Part shown: positions 11,551 through 22,681 of the stretch, in pieces
Numbering within the stretch: position 1 is the stretch's first letter
Layout: the number at the start of each line of letters is the position of its first letter
Source of the DNA: Phytophthora hibernalis
Taxonomy: Eukaryota > Oomycota > Peronosporomycetes > Peronosporales > Peronosporaceae
Assembly: GCA_012656075.1 (NCBI GenBank)
Contig: JAAKBF010000093.1
Location: 62,001 to 126,000, forward strand
Reading direction: 5' to 3'
Length of the DNA stretch: 64,000 nt
Translations under genes and position numbers: made by a program
The notes under the pieces: model-generated
What the model was told of the DNA's origin: nothing
The model's input: only the letters and a program-made list of their open reading frames with translations
The model's database searches: none

Positions 11551-12266
11551 TCTTTCAATATTGCTGCAGAGTACAAATACAAAATGTAAACTGTACAAAG
11601 TCGCGACTTCGCACGGCAGCACTTTTGAGCTCAGCAATCAAAGCAAAAGGAGTGTTTATAGAAAAATGGATTGGTGCAAAATTCACTTCTGTACCATTTT
11701 GGGATTACCGGTATATTGGTTTAGGAGGTACCGGTACTGATAGGAACGATACTCAAATGAAGGCGAAAAATAAGCTATGCTTCGAAGTATTAGCAAAATG
11801 TGGGTTGAAGGAGTGTTGAAGGAGTCCTAATTTCATCGATCTAGGATCACTTCGCTTCTAATTAAACTGTTGCTACGTGTAACTATGCCAATCATGCCTG
11901 CGTATTTAGTCAAAACGAAACCCTCCCAATGCGTGTAGCATTCTCACTGTGTGTATCCATAGGCCACCAGGCGTAGCAATTTCCCTAAATTTTGTTGGCC
12001 AAGATAGCTGCAGGAAATGTTTCGTTCAAATTTGCACGAATAAATTTCCGTGACTTAGTCTTGCATGAAAGTGAGAAGATAAGTCGCCAATGCAACGACG
12101 CCGCATATTCTTACTGCACCTACACTGTATGAATGCCGGACAATAACCAAAAATTCTATTTACTGGGCACGCGCTTCAATATATTCCAAACGTATGGAAT
12201 TATTTACACACCAGTGTAGTAAATGGTGCTCGGTATTATGCATGTCCTATTAATACATATCAATAG

Positions 12267-12278
12267 TACTTCGAAGTA
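12267..12278. repeat. TACTTCGAAGTA palindrome, copy 1
   Basis: A 12-bp perfect palindrome. An identical copy lies at 13999-14010 and a partial one (TTCGAAGTA) at 11781-11789. Its role is unknown; it could be a binding site or an element terminus. Confidence 0.7.
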
Positions 12279-12391
12279 GTAGTGTGAAAAAATCTGTTGC
12301 TCGAACGGTCTGGATAAATCATCTGCTGCAGGTAAAACCCGATTACTGCGGTATACAAGTAATTGATATCATATCATAGAGGTGTTTTGTC

Positions 12392-13276
12392 CTAATCTTC
12401 TGCGGATGGGTCAACCGCCACAAATAAAGTAATAATCGATCCGGTTATCAAATATAGCAGGGTTTTAAAGCTTATTTGCTGAAGTATCCAAATCGTATTA
12501 CGAAAGGTATCACAAATGCAAGGATTTAGACCTTGTTGCAATCCCTGGTAGACTCTGGATTTAAAATCTAGACTCAATGTAGAGACCACATACATTTGCA
12601 AATTGAAGGGCGCCATTCTTTCGCCAAAGTCTGCATGTTCCATCCTGACACGACCTTTTTCAGTTAGTTGATTCCACAAGGCTCCCACAAGATAAGATCC
12701 TGGAATTTGCTGCTTGTCACCGACAGCTCCAGCGTCTGAAGTACAATAGTACAATAATTGTGGAAGCGTAGCAGGTGTTTGTCGAAATGCCATCCATGTA
12801 GTTTTTCGAAAAATATCACCACTAAGCCACAGCAAAATTGTCTCCGCCGTGGGTGACTGGGCATGCAGATTACGACTACTCCGAGCAGAGCAATGCCCGC
12901 CAAATTGATGGCGAGAAGATTGCCGGGCAGTGCGACAACCAACGAGCATTGTGCAACATCAGCAAAGTGGTGTTTTTCCGAGCCGTACGTGTCCTGTAGA
13001 ATTCTATTACGTGGAAAAGGAACCACACCGAATAGTTTGCGCTGCAGAGGTGCTCTCTCGCACCTTTTCCAACAATTTCGATCTGCTTGAGTCCACCCGC
13101 TTGAGCTTGAACGAGAAATCTGTAAGTTTGTTGCTAGAAAGTCGACTGAATTGGATGTTGCTTGAATGTTGTATGGTGCCCGAATATTCTGACAAAGGTT
13201 GATACAATGCTATTTTTACCCAATCAAAGCTTTTACGCATTTCATCCAATCCCGCGCTAGCTTCATTCGTTCCCAA
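12392..13276 (-). pseudogene. Unassigned broken reading frames, membrane-protein-like
   Basis: Three overlapping minus-strand frames (13007-13276, 12664-13026, 12392-12949) read as pieces of one interrupted protein. Hydrophobic stretches are visible (LLAINLAGIALLGVVVICM, LLYLITGSIITLFVAV), and the C-terminal frame is 185 residues long. No domain or motif is recognised. The frames shift within a few hundred bases without plausible GT-AG introns, so I read this as a decayed or error-containing gene. It is divergent from the TMEM222 homologue. Function is not assigned. Confidence 0.3.
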
Positions 13277-13284
13277 GCATCAAC

Positions 13285-13986
13285 ATGGCGAGCTCGACGA
13301 CCGTCACTTCGACTGCCACAGTGGCTTCTCCACGCAACGACACAACTCTAGCTGTGGAGGAGGACGAACTGCTGCTCTCCACCGACCTTTCAGTCGCTTC
13401 TGGCGCTTCCAACGGCTTTCGGGGATCCACAATCGACGCTGCAGTACATCGGTTCCCATTCTGTATCGTGTGGTCCCCAATTCCCATAATCACGTGGTTC
13501 CTGCCCTTCATCGGCCACTTGGGTCTTGCTGACAGCAAAGGGTGGGTCTTTAGCTCTAAAATGAGCCCTTAATCGTTACATTTAGACCACTATTGACCAA
13601 GTTATTATCACTTTTACAGGGTCATCTTCGACTTCGCCGGCCCCTACACTATCGGCCGCGACGCCTTTGCCTTTGGCGCCCCGACTCGTTACGTGCAGTG
13701 CCAAGTGGCACCTGAGGACGTGGTCCAATGGGACGAAGCGCTGGCTAAAGGCTGCAAAATGTACGAGAAGCGGATGCACAACCTCTGCTGTGACAACTGC
13801 CACTCGCACGTGGCCGTGTGTCTGGAACACGCAGGCTATGCAGGCCGGAGCAGGTGGAACATGGTGGAGCTCTGCTTCTGGGTCTTCTTCCGGGCCAAGT
13901 ACGTGGGCGTGGCGGGGTTCGTCAAGTCCTGGCTGCCGTTCGCTTTCGTGCTGGTTATGATCGCTATTGTGCGTTCCACGGCGTGA
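13285..13986 (+). CDS. TMEM222: TMEM222 homologue (DUF778/RTE1-like membrane protein)
   Basis: Two exons, 13285-13541 and 13620-13986, are joined by a GT-AG intron that keeps the frame. The product has a Ser/Thr-rich N-terminal tail and then the family core: FPFCIVWSPIPIITWFLPF (membrane segment), FDFAGPYTIG, and the invariant block RMHNLCCDNCHSHVAVCLE. A second hydrophobic pair follows (WNMVELCFWVFF, KSWLPFAFVLVMIAIV). The family is present across eukaryotes; plant members (RTE1) modulate ethylene-receptor function, and the biochemical role in protists is unknown. The Cys/His cluster is fully kept, so the gene looks functional. Confidence 0.93.
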
Positions 13987-13998
13987 GATGCTGTAACA

Positions 13999-14010
13999 TA
14001 CTTCGAAGTA
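13999..14010. repeat. TACTTCGAAGTA palindrome, copy 2
   Basis: Exact repeat of the palindrome at 12267-12278, placed 12 bp after the TMEM222 stop codon. A role in 3' processing cannot be excluded. Confidence 0.7.
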
Positions 14011-14079
14011 CTACATGTTGGGATGAAATGAGCCGAATATATTGTCGTACTTGGCGAAAGAAGCGGGAGCTGCGCTGTA

Positions 14080-14334
14080 TTGGTGGTTCTGACGATGTAT
14101 GGTACGGTTCCTCATCGAAGAATTTTGAAGCATGTATTGAACCGAGTAAAGCAAATTATCGATGGCGCAGCCGAGATGGATGTTGTGGTGGAGACAAAAG
14201 CAACCTCTATTGCTGTAGTGGAGGTTTCAATCTTGATGGTTTGTGCCTTCTTGCCCTATTATGGCATTTCGATGCCTGGCAGTTTGGCTGTCCACGGAAT
14301 GGTTTTGCCGATATTTCGTAAGACAGCGAGCTGA
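14080..14334 (+). pseudogene. Fragment of an unidentified membrane protein
   Basis: An 84-residue frame containing a basic segment (PHRRILKHVLNRVKQIIDGA) and two hydrophobic stretches (TSIAVVEVSILMVCAFLPYY, SLAVHGMVLPIF). Sense-strand composition looks coding-like, but there is no obvious upstream partner: the preceding frame is interrupted by a stop just before GTG 14080. It could be a 3' exon remnant of a transporter. I do not recognise it. Confidence 0.3.
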
Positions 14335-14598
14335 GCTACATCCAGTCCGTCTCGCAATCTCATGAAAATATGTCGAACGCTTCGTGATGAAAATACTGGA
14401 GGCGAATCATTCCCATTGTTCCAATGCTGTCTTGTCATTGAGCCTGAAATAGTGCAAACTACGACTCCGAACTCTTATGCTGTCCGTGGGAGTGCTGACG
14501 CGATGGTTCATCAAGCGGATTCCTTCTCATTATCACAACCTCCTAACTTTGAGCACTCGACCCCTCTCAACTCCCAAGTTCGAATCCAGACGATCGCA

Positions 14599-15092
14599 AT
14601 GGTGTCCACTTCGCTCGTGCTTCTTGCTGGTTTGGCGCTAAGCACCTCAACGACCCACGCAAGCAAGAAATTCGTTGCACGACTCCCCAACGGCGGCAAC
14701 ATAGAAGGGTATCAGGCGGTCGGTCATTCCGATGGCACAGGTGATAGCGAATCGACAAACGCGTTCGGCGATGCCTTCGAGAAAGCAGGCAACAAGTGGA
14801 CTGTGGCATTGTGTGAAGCTGACACTGATGGAGACGGGCAGACGAACGGCCAGGAACTTGGTGATCCGTGCTGCGAGTGGAGAACAGGGGCTACTCCACA
14901 GTGGACAAGTGGCGTTTCTCACCCGTCTCTCAGCGACAAAAGTCGGACCCCACTCTGTGGGCGAATGTCAACTGCTCCGCTGTCACCACCACTCCTACTA
15001 CAGATTCGTCTGGCGCTGATAGCACGCTAGCGGTGCAATCGGTGGGTTCCATGTTCGCGTTTGCGACTGGAATTGCTCTGCTTTTTGCGTAG
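14599..15092 (+). CDS. Temptin-like secreted protein, predicted GPI-anchored (one frame break)
   Basis: ATG 14599 opens a signal peptide (MVSTSLVLLAGLALSTSTTH). A temptin-type Cys/Cys domain follows: LPNGGNI, the calcium-loop-like CEADTDGDGQTNGQELGDPC, CEW and GVSHP. Ending on the same strand in another frame are DPTLWANVNC, a Ser/Thr-rich linker and a hydrophobic tail (SMFAFATGIALLFA) fitting a GPI-attachment signal. The break lies in an A run near 14938-14942 (gacaaaagtc); one more A would restore the family sequence, so it may be a sequencing error. Temptin-like proteins are abundant secreted proteins in oomycetes. Their biological role is not established here. Confidence 0.82.
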
Positions 15093-15508
15093 ACTGCTAG
15101 AACGTTTCCAAGCTAAAATATTCCTATCAATCTAAGAGGTGTATTGATTCCTTGTCTTTTGCCTGACAAATAGCAACCGTATTGACACGTATCTTTTCAC
15201 GGTTTATAGCATCTCATTGAAGACTTTGAAGTATTACTTTGAAGCTACATTGACATACCAACCTGGTCTCAACTCTTACTTCGCCTATGTATGAATCCCA
15301 TGAATTTGATCGAATTTTCAAACTGTCGCAGCAGCGAAGGCGGCAACTTAAGTTGATGCACCACACTACACTGTAGTCTACAGTACATACCCCCAGTCTG
15401 TGAACTGTTTCAACTGTTTCAATGAGATGTGCAGGATAACTTGAACCAACTTGGTATCAACTCTTACTTCGACTTACGTCTTGTTTTCGCAAAGTATTGC
15501 AAAACCTA
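15093..15508. other. Intergenic, A+T-rich, nothing recognised
   Basis: About 415 bp between the temptin-like gene and the transposase remnant. No coding potential or clear repeat was identified beyond degenerate TTTGAAGTA copies near 15225-15240. Confidence 0.5.
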
Positions 15509-16118
15509 TCAAATTCTCGTTGGGCCAGCGGCTTCTTCGGCAATGCGCATGACGTCGTCTCGCACTTGGGTTCTGTTGGGAAGTCGTACTTCCAGTTCAC
15601 CCAACTCGGTGATAACCTCGAGGAGTCTTCGAAAGGCGGGGTCCTCAACCAATGCAGGAGGACGTCGGTTGACTGCGATCCATTGAGCTACGAGCTTGTT
15701 AACCTGGCGTTTCGGCTCGTTCGTCAACACCTTCGGTCTTTTAGCTGCTGGTTGCTCTCCTTCAACTGCACGGAACTCCGACACGCGTGGTGTAACCGGT
15801 ACGAGTGGTCTAACTGTACCCCGTTGTGGTTCCGTCTGTGTGGCCCTTGCCGCTTCATACTCTTGGAGTTCTCGGGCGTGGTACCGCTCCATGTGCACGT
15901 ACACCACTGTTCCCAACCACGCACACAATCTCTTCGTCGCACTGGGGACACCACGCACAGGCAGCATGTTTGGTGCGAAGTATATGGTGAGGCAGGTCGC
16001 GATACTTGTATTTGGCCACCAGCCGAATGGTCTGCCAATACTGCGGCTTGTGAGCCCCATACATCTTGAAGAGGATTTTGGTCGGGCCCGGGCCTTCGGG
16101 GTCGATTGGGGTCGCCAT
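15509..16118 (-). pseudogene. BED-finger / hAT-like transposase N-terminal remnant
   Basis: From ATG 16118 the frame encodes a BED-like zinc-finger region: ACAWCPQCDEEIVC in one frame, then VHMERYHARE in the next after a one-base break near 15915. The following part (KLVAQWIAVNRRPPALVEDP, RLPNRTQVRDDVMRIAEEA) resembles the start of the hAT catalytic region, where BED-hAT proteins read similar phrases. The frame stops at 15509, before any RNase H-like catalytic residues. I see a truncated, immobile transposon relic. Assignment to hAT rather than a domesticated BED protein is inference. Confidence 0.5.
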
Positions 16119-16384
16119 TCAGACTGCGACGTCTGCTGCCGCTCAACTTCTCCCAACTTTCTGTTTTTCTTAGGTTGGCACGAAGTTCCACAGAGTATAC
16201 CTACCGGTATGCGATTTGATGGGATGAAGTTGGATGCCAACGTTATGTTCGAAACTTACTCGGTAAAGTTGACTTGTGTAGCCCTGTTCACACGTCACAC
16301 AGTCCTCTCATTGGCCAACACCCACTCCGTTTCATCCAATCCGCATCTTGTTTCCGTCCTTTCCTCTCCCAGTTTCACAATAAC

Positions 16385-18304
16385 ATGGCAGACTCAAGCA
16401 CCTTCGAGGCGTCGCTCTCCGCGCCTGTATCTCCGGCTACAGAGCCGATAGAGACCTCGCAGAAGATGCAACAGATACAGGAGACACAGACGCAGGTACC
16501 TGACCAAGAATCCGCGCTGGAAACGCGCAGCTGGGGCTCGAGACGTCCCAGAAGAGCGAGGACGAGGAAGACGACGGCTGGATGGTCACACCGCTCGCTA
16601 CGCTGGCCGCGCGTAGACACCCACGCGTCAGCAGCGAAGACCTGACGGAGGAGGACGAGGCCGACGTGGAGGCGAGCGTCCGCGCGGCGTTGCGGCTGCT
16701 GGACGACTCGGACGAGGTGCGGGAGGGCGTGGAGAGTGAAGGAGAACAGGAGGTAGAACACTGGAGAACGGGGAGGGCGGAAGGAGAGTACCTGGACTTT
16801 GTGCACGAGGTGATGGAGGACAGGTGGACACTGGAGGACAGAGATGGACAGCAGTGGACCACGCCGGAAGAGAAGGACGATGAGGACGGAGAGGGTGACA
16901 GATTCAAGGAGGAGGTCCATGAGAATGAACAGGAGGACGCTGAAGAAGAGGAGGAGGACGAACAGGAGGACGTTGTAGAGGAACAGGAGGACGCTGAAGA
17001 AGAGGAGGAGGACGCTGAAGAGCAGGAGCAGGTGGTGGACGACGAGTGGCAGGAGGCTTACACGGCAAAGGGACGAGTCTACTACTACAATCGACGCACG
17101 CGCGAGTCGTCGTGGAAAAAGTACGTGCATATGATCACTATTGGCGTTTTTCAAGTGAGTTGGGAGCTAACAATTGTGTTTTTGGGTGCAGGCCGAGTCA
17201 TTACAACTCGAGTAAGAGCGAGAACGAGCCTCAGACTGCTGCCACGGCTACGGAGGAGGAGTCAGATCTGCATCGGTCAGTCCTGCGACAGAGTCTCGGG
17301 TATCATCCGTCGGCGTCTGGTGTTGCGACGATGGAGCGCCAGACGACGTTGTTCTGTTCTTTTTGCGGGAGCAGCAGCCTTCGGATCGCCTTGCTGCGCA
17401 CTTTCAAGAATGCGCGACGGCGAAGTTTCACAAGCGGCACATGTCGCCGCTGTATTCGAGCTTTGAACGCGCTCTGGGGCTGATCTCTGAGGACGCTTCA
17501 CTGCGCTCACTGCATTATGCCACCTCGTTCCCTGAGCCCACGCCTCACGGTCGGCCAGGAGCTACGTCGATGCAGGATAGCTTGTTGCTGCTTCGTCCCA
17601 GACGAAGACAGTCGAGCTATCAAGAACCTAGCTCAACAGAAAGTACCCCACAGAATCAGCGCAGCAGAATTTTCGACGCCACCGAAGAGGGCTCAATCAA
17701 ATCACCCGATCGTGTTGATGGAGTTGCGGCACGCAGAGGCTCCGATGCCGGAGCAATCAGACGGAAGAAGAAAAGCTTCATCAAGCGAAAAAGCTCCCAG
17801 CCTTCAAACAGCGCATTTGCAGCAGGTCCAGTGGTTCAGAATATGGAGACCTGTCGGTATTGTAGCCGAAGCTTTGCTGAAGGTCGTCTAGCAAAGCACG
17901 AAGCAGTTTGCCCACGCGTGTTCGGCAACGAAGGTTCCTGGGGGCGTGGTACTCCGTCAAACCAAGTGTCGCCGCCTAATCCAAGGAACACTAGAGTGGG
18001 AACGCCACCAAGCTCTGCGGGGTCTATCTCGTCCAAGTTGCACAAGCTGAAGGACCACACCCTACAACAAAGCTACAAGGAACACCAAGCCACACTTGTT
18101 CTCTGTCCGTGCTGTCGTCGGAAGTTTGCTCCCTCAGGAGCCCAACAGCACATCGCCATCTGCAAGGGTCCAAAATCGCCCCAAGAACCCCATTCCGCTC
18201 CTCCGCGACTATGCTATCGCCAGCTAATCGTAGGTAATGTGTCGGTGCAAGTTGTGGTGCTGTGGAATATCATTCATTACGGAAGCGCTAACGGTATGTA
18301 CTGA
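16385..18304 (+). CDS. WW-domain and C2HC zinc-finger protein with acidic low-complexity region
   Basis: ATG 16385 begins a Ser/Thr/Gln-rich head. A very acidic tract of Glu/Asp repeats (about 16900-17040) leads into a WW domain (DEWQEAYTAKGRVYYYNRRT, ESSWKK). An intron of about 70 nt (roughly 17121-17191) separates this from PSHYNSS. C2HC-type fingers follow: an incomplete one (FCSFCG then AAHFQEC), CRYCSRSFAEGRLAKHEAVC, and CPCCRRKFAPSGAQQHIAIC. These match the ZC2HC1/FOG-like finger family. Frame breaks lie near 16500-16530 and 17365-17375. The first could instead be spliced out (see rejected list). The C-terminal end after PPRLCYRQ is doubtful. It is probably a nuclear or cytoskeletal adaptor; the ligand is unknown. 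Confidence 0.72.
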
Positions 18305-18387
18305 TGCGATAGATTTATAGATGAATGCAACTGCGTTCTGCATTTCCTTTGACTCTTGTGGTTGTTTTTGTGGTTGTGCGATTTGAC

Positions 18388-21300
18388 CTAGGGCCTGAAC
18401 CCAGCGTACGCCTTCTCCAGAATCTCCTTGCGGATTTTTGGGTAGTCTGGGTACTGGTCCAGTACCTTGTGGCACACGTCGACAGCGAGCACCAGCTTCT
18501 TTGCCTTGAGGTAGTTGAATGCGAGTTTGAACCCGATTGCTGCGCTTGCCTCGCCTTCACAAGTCCAGGCTTCTTGGTAGCACTCGGCCGCGTCGATGTA
18601 TGATTGCTCCTTCTCCATTACCAGACCGAGAAGCTCCCAAGCTTTTCCGGACGACTTGTTGTGCGTCAGCGCGCGTTTGCAGAGCTCCTGTGCGAGATCG
18701 AATTTGCCTCGGTTGATGTAGATGTCGGCGAGCAGGAGGTAACTGCGCTCGAATTCGTCCGCGAGAGTTTGGTCGTAGTTCATCTTGGCGATACGCTTGA
18801 GCTGGTTTCGAGCCTTGGGCTGCTGCTTCGTCAGCATGTAACCTGTGGCGAGTCCAAGCAACGCAGGCACATAGTCGCGGTCAACCGTCTCGAGAATCTC
18901 CATGAAGAGCTGGATAGCTTTGTCCAGCATGCTCTTGGTGCGAACCGCGAGCACAGCGTAAGCTTCAAGCACGCGAAGCTTGGCATCTCGCTCGTTACGA
19001 GCCACTGGCAGCTCGTCTAGCAGTGTATTGGCGATGCGCAAATTCTCCGTCTGCTCTTTGGTGTTGCCTTCGCTCCCATCGGTTCCAGCGTCCCAGAGAT
19101 TCTCGTTGTCCGGGTTGAGGTAGATCTCGATCATGTTGATAAGAGCTCGCTCGCCCCACTCCGGATCACGTCGTGCAAGGTTGAGCTCGTCAATGGCCTC
19201 GACTACGTTGTTGCGATATCGAGCATAGAGTCCTTTGCAGAAGTGAAGTCCAGGAGCATGCGCTACGCGTACGTTGGTGCTCCGTTCGGCCAGACGCAGA
19301 TACCGCTGCGCTAAGTTTCCCTGCTCCTTGTCATTTGAGGACGTGTGAAGCTTTCCAGCACGGCGGAGCATGACGAGGAAGCGACTGAGCGCCGCGAAAT
19401 TATCGGGACGACTGTCAAGAAGTTGCTGGAAGTGGTAGACGGCAGACTCGTTGTCCTCTTTCTGCAGCAGTAGATCGGCTAGCATGAGTGCAGCTTCCTC
19501 ATGAGCGGGGTTGAGTCGCAGCAAGGTTGAACAGCGCACTTGACATTGATCAAGGTCACCAATTTGCTGATACGAGCGTGCGAGATGAAGCAGTGATTGC
19601 TCGTGTGTTTCATCCGAGCGCAGCGCTAGCGTGCAGTATTTGACGACATTTTCGCGCTCGTTACTACCAGACACCGACGCGTAAATGGCGGCGATCTGAA
19701 AGCAGGTATTTGCGATTGCGGCTCGTTGTTTATTGAGCACGTCGGGCTGTTCATCCTTCTGGCGGTCCAAGACTACCTTCTGGATGGAATATGCCTTGAG
19801 CAACGCTTGAACTGCCAGTTCGTCACTACCCAGACCGCGGTGAATGCTTGGCAGCACCAATTGCAGATCTACTACTTGTAGAAGGTGGCTTAGAGCCTCG
19901 GAATCGTTGGATGGAGCCTGCTGCACGACGCGCAGTGCTTGGTCATAGTGACGAAGTTTGGCGTACAACTCGGCGAGGTCTTTGCGTAGCACGATGTTTC
20001 CAGGCGCAAGCTTCAAAGCCGTCTCGTAGTAGTCCACAGCTTTGAGATAGTCGTGCTTGGAGATCAGGACACGTCCAATACGCCCAGCGATGGTCGGGTC
20101 TCAGGACTGAGTGCCTTGGCACGCTCAAAGGATTCGACAGCCTGGTCCAGCATTTGAATCCGTAAATATGCCTCAGCCAAGCTGACGTGGGTGGCGTGAC
20201 ACGGATTGATCGCCACAAGCTCTTGATAGCAGCGTGCGTACAAATTTTTGTCCTTGCGATATTGCAAGTAGATGTCGGCTTTGACCATTTGTGCTTTCGT
20301 GAACGCAGGAGAACCTACGGGCACGCTACTAAGCATCGCAATAGCCGCGTCGTAGTCTCCACGTTTAATGGCAAGCTCGCTGTTGGCAACCAGCACGCGG
20401 ACTTCTTGAGATGTGCCACGGAAAACGTCGAGTGCATCACGAACGGTCTTCGTAGCCTCGGGGATATCATTGAGTTGCGAGAGAACCTGGGCCATGTGGA
20501 TGTACACAGAAGCCTTGTCGAAAAGCGACACGCTGTTGGAATTTTCGGCTGACTGTTTCTGCCGACGGTTGCTGCTTCCCGAGGTCGATGATCCACCAGC
20601 CCCTTGAATCATCTTCATTGCAGTCTGCAGTGTCTGCAGTGCCTCACGTACGTCTCCTCCATTTTCAAGAATGCGGGCCTTGATGATGTAGTACGAGAGT
20701 GATTGACGAACGGAAAAATCATAGCTGAGTGCTTGATCAAGACAAGCGGAGGCTGCGCGGAAGTGTTCACGTTCGAGACTCACGCGAGCTTGCATCAAGT
20801 GTGCCTTTGAGTGACCTGGTTCCATCTTCAAGATTAAGTTGGAGGCGTGGTAGGCATCATCCAGGCGCTGCGAGTCAAAGTACGCCTGTGCAAGCACGAA
20901 TTGGGCTCGCAAGAAGCCCGGTGATTTACCCACGAGCTTTTCAAGGATACTCACTCCCTTGGTACCAGCGTCCGAGGAGCTCTCATTGGGGCTACCTTGC
21001 TGGATATCGCCTTGCAAGAATTCAGTTGCCACCTCGACCAGGAAAATCGGGTTCAAGAGGCTCATGGTGTCGTGTGTGGACACGTCCGGGCCTTGAATCG
21101 TCTCCTTGAGTTTGTCCATGTGGATCTGCATAGTCTGCTGCAGTAGTTTCACTTGTCTGGTACGATCATGATCCTTTTCCCAACTGAGCAGCGCCTGGAG
21201 GAACGCAAAACTTGCACTGGCGCCAATTGATTCCTGGATGACACTGAGGAATTCCATTTGCTGCGACGCGTCTTCGAGCTGTCCGAGCTTGATCTGGCAG

Positions 21301-22499
21301 TAGATCATTCCGTGAAGTGCCATCTCATTGGACTCGTCAAGCTTAAGTGCCTCTTTGTACGACTCCATGGCCTCGGCAAAGTCTCCTAGTAATGCACGTT
21401 GGTAACCACGCTCAGCACGGAAGGCTCCGCTGTCCGGGTTGAGCTGGATTGCGTGCTCCATTAGTGCTAAGCTACATTGCAGCACTTCCGAGTCCCGATC
21501 CGACACGCGCGCAGTGCAGCGTGAAATTTCACAGAAGAGCTCTGGATTAGCTGGTTCGACCCGCTTGAGTGCCTCAAACAACTCTCGCACGCGCTCAGCA
21601 GCTTCACGAGCGTGTCCTTCACGAGACAACAAGAGCAAAATCATCACGCGCAAGGCCTCGATCTCCCGCGGGTTCTCGCTCAGTGTCCGCTCGACGCTGT
21701 CCATACACTGGTCCCAGTTCCCCATCTTGAGCAGAACCAGCGCTTTCTCACTCAGCGAGTGCTTGAACCATGGGAACTGCACTGTGATCTCATCAAAGCA
21801 CTCAAGCGCGCGAGGGTACGCCTTCTTCAGGTCATAGTACTTGGCCATTCCAAGTATCAGCTCAGCATCCTTCCGACTACGACACAACAAGCACAAGAAG
21901 GTTTAGCGACTCACAACACGCAGTGCATTGATGAAGCCGTACTCTGTCACTTGATCGAAGTACTGGATGGCACCATCGCGAAGGTCAGCCTCGCGTTTCA
22001 TCTTTGCATCTACAGTGAGGTCTACCCAGCCACGGAGGATGAGAGCGCGTTGACGAAGTGCACTGTCGGAACTGCTTTTGCCTATGCTACTGAAGAGTTG
22101 ATCCAGGATTTTGCGGGCCTTGGCGTGTTCGTTCAGGTGCCAGAAGAAGGTGGCACAAAGCATGAGACTCGTGCTGGACGCGTTCTCTTCGGCCATGACG
22201 AGCTGCAGCTCCAGTTGCGCCACTTCATCGTGGTCGACATGTTTGCACTGCGAATGCGCGAAAACCAGCGCGTGCAGACACGGCAGCTCCACGTCTCGAC
22301 CGGATCGCTTGAGGTTCTCAAGTTCTCGAATTGCAGACGAGTAGCTGCGTTCCAGAACGATGCCAAAGGCGCGCCAGAACAAGATGGACGAGTCACTGCC
22401 CTTCTTCTCAAGGATCTGCTCACACAAACGCTGGACGTGGTCGTACCAACCTTTGCGAATGTAGTAATTGATCAGCACGCGCGGATCCATTGAACTCAT
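18388..22499 (-). CDS. IFT139: Intraflagellar transport protein IFT139 (TTC21B), TPR protein
   Basis: This is the peripheral IFT-A subunit used in retrograde flagellar transport. The protein begins MSSMDPRVLINYYIRKGWY and is built of TPR motifs along its whole length, about 1350 residues, as expected for the family. Diagnostic blocks include LEFLSVIQESIGASA, GTSQEVRVLVANSELAIKRG, YEKAAL-type repeats, YLNPDNENLWD, ARNQLKRIAKMNYDQT, KLAFNYLKAKKLV, and the C-terminus YPKIRKEILEKAYAGFRP. The sequence is in three pieces. Between 21903 and 21896 there is a short intron-like gtgagt...tag stretch that does not keep phase. Near 20095-20105 a one-base shift joins 20064 to 20037. Its essential flagellar function argues these are sequence errors. 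It ends 84 bp from the convergent zinc-finger gene. Confidence 0.93.
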
Positions 22500-22681
22500 T
22501 GTGCTGGATGGAAGTAGAACGGGATTTGAGCGGACGCGACTCTCTGAAGGTCACGCCGGACTCGTTTGGATCGCTGCTCAAGTTGAAGTGGTCGGCCAAT
22601 CAACAGGACAGGAATCGGATTGCTCAGTTATAGTGCTGTCTGCTCTACCTAAGCAAAGTGATAGCTAACGTTAGTGCTGCT

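Larger units (their letters stand above)
11102..12391. other. A+T-rich intergenic region without recognisable gene
   Basis: About 1.3 kb of low coding potential. Short frames exist (one at 11439-11819) but lack any recognisable domain. The stretch contains two perfect inverted repeats and the recurrent TTCGAAGTA motif, which suggests relics of small non-autonomous elements rather than a gene. Confidence 0.6.

Noticed and set aside
11439..11819. A 126-residue plus-strand frame in the gene-poor region
   Set aside because: It runs through the hairpins, has no domain and an unusual composition; probably chance.
16497..16531. A 35-nt GT-AG intron that would restore the frame of the WW/C2HC protein
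   Set aside because: It keeps phase (TQTQ to LGLETSQK) but is far shorter than the other introns seen here (54-82 nt). A one-base sequence error is as likely; left undecided.
16375..17154. Long minus-strand frame with Leu/Val-rich and Ser-rich runs
   Set aside because: Antisense shadow of the Glu/Asp repeat region of the WW protein; periodic low-complexity DNA opens all frames.
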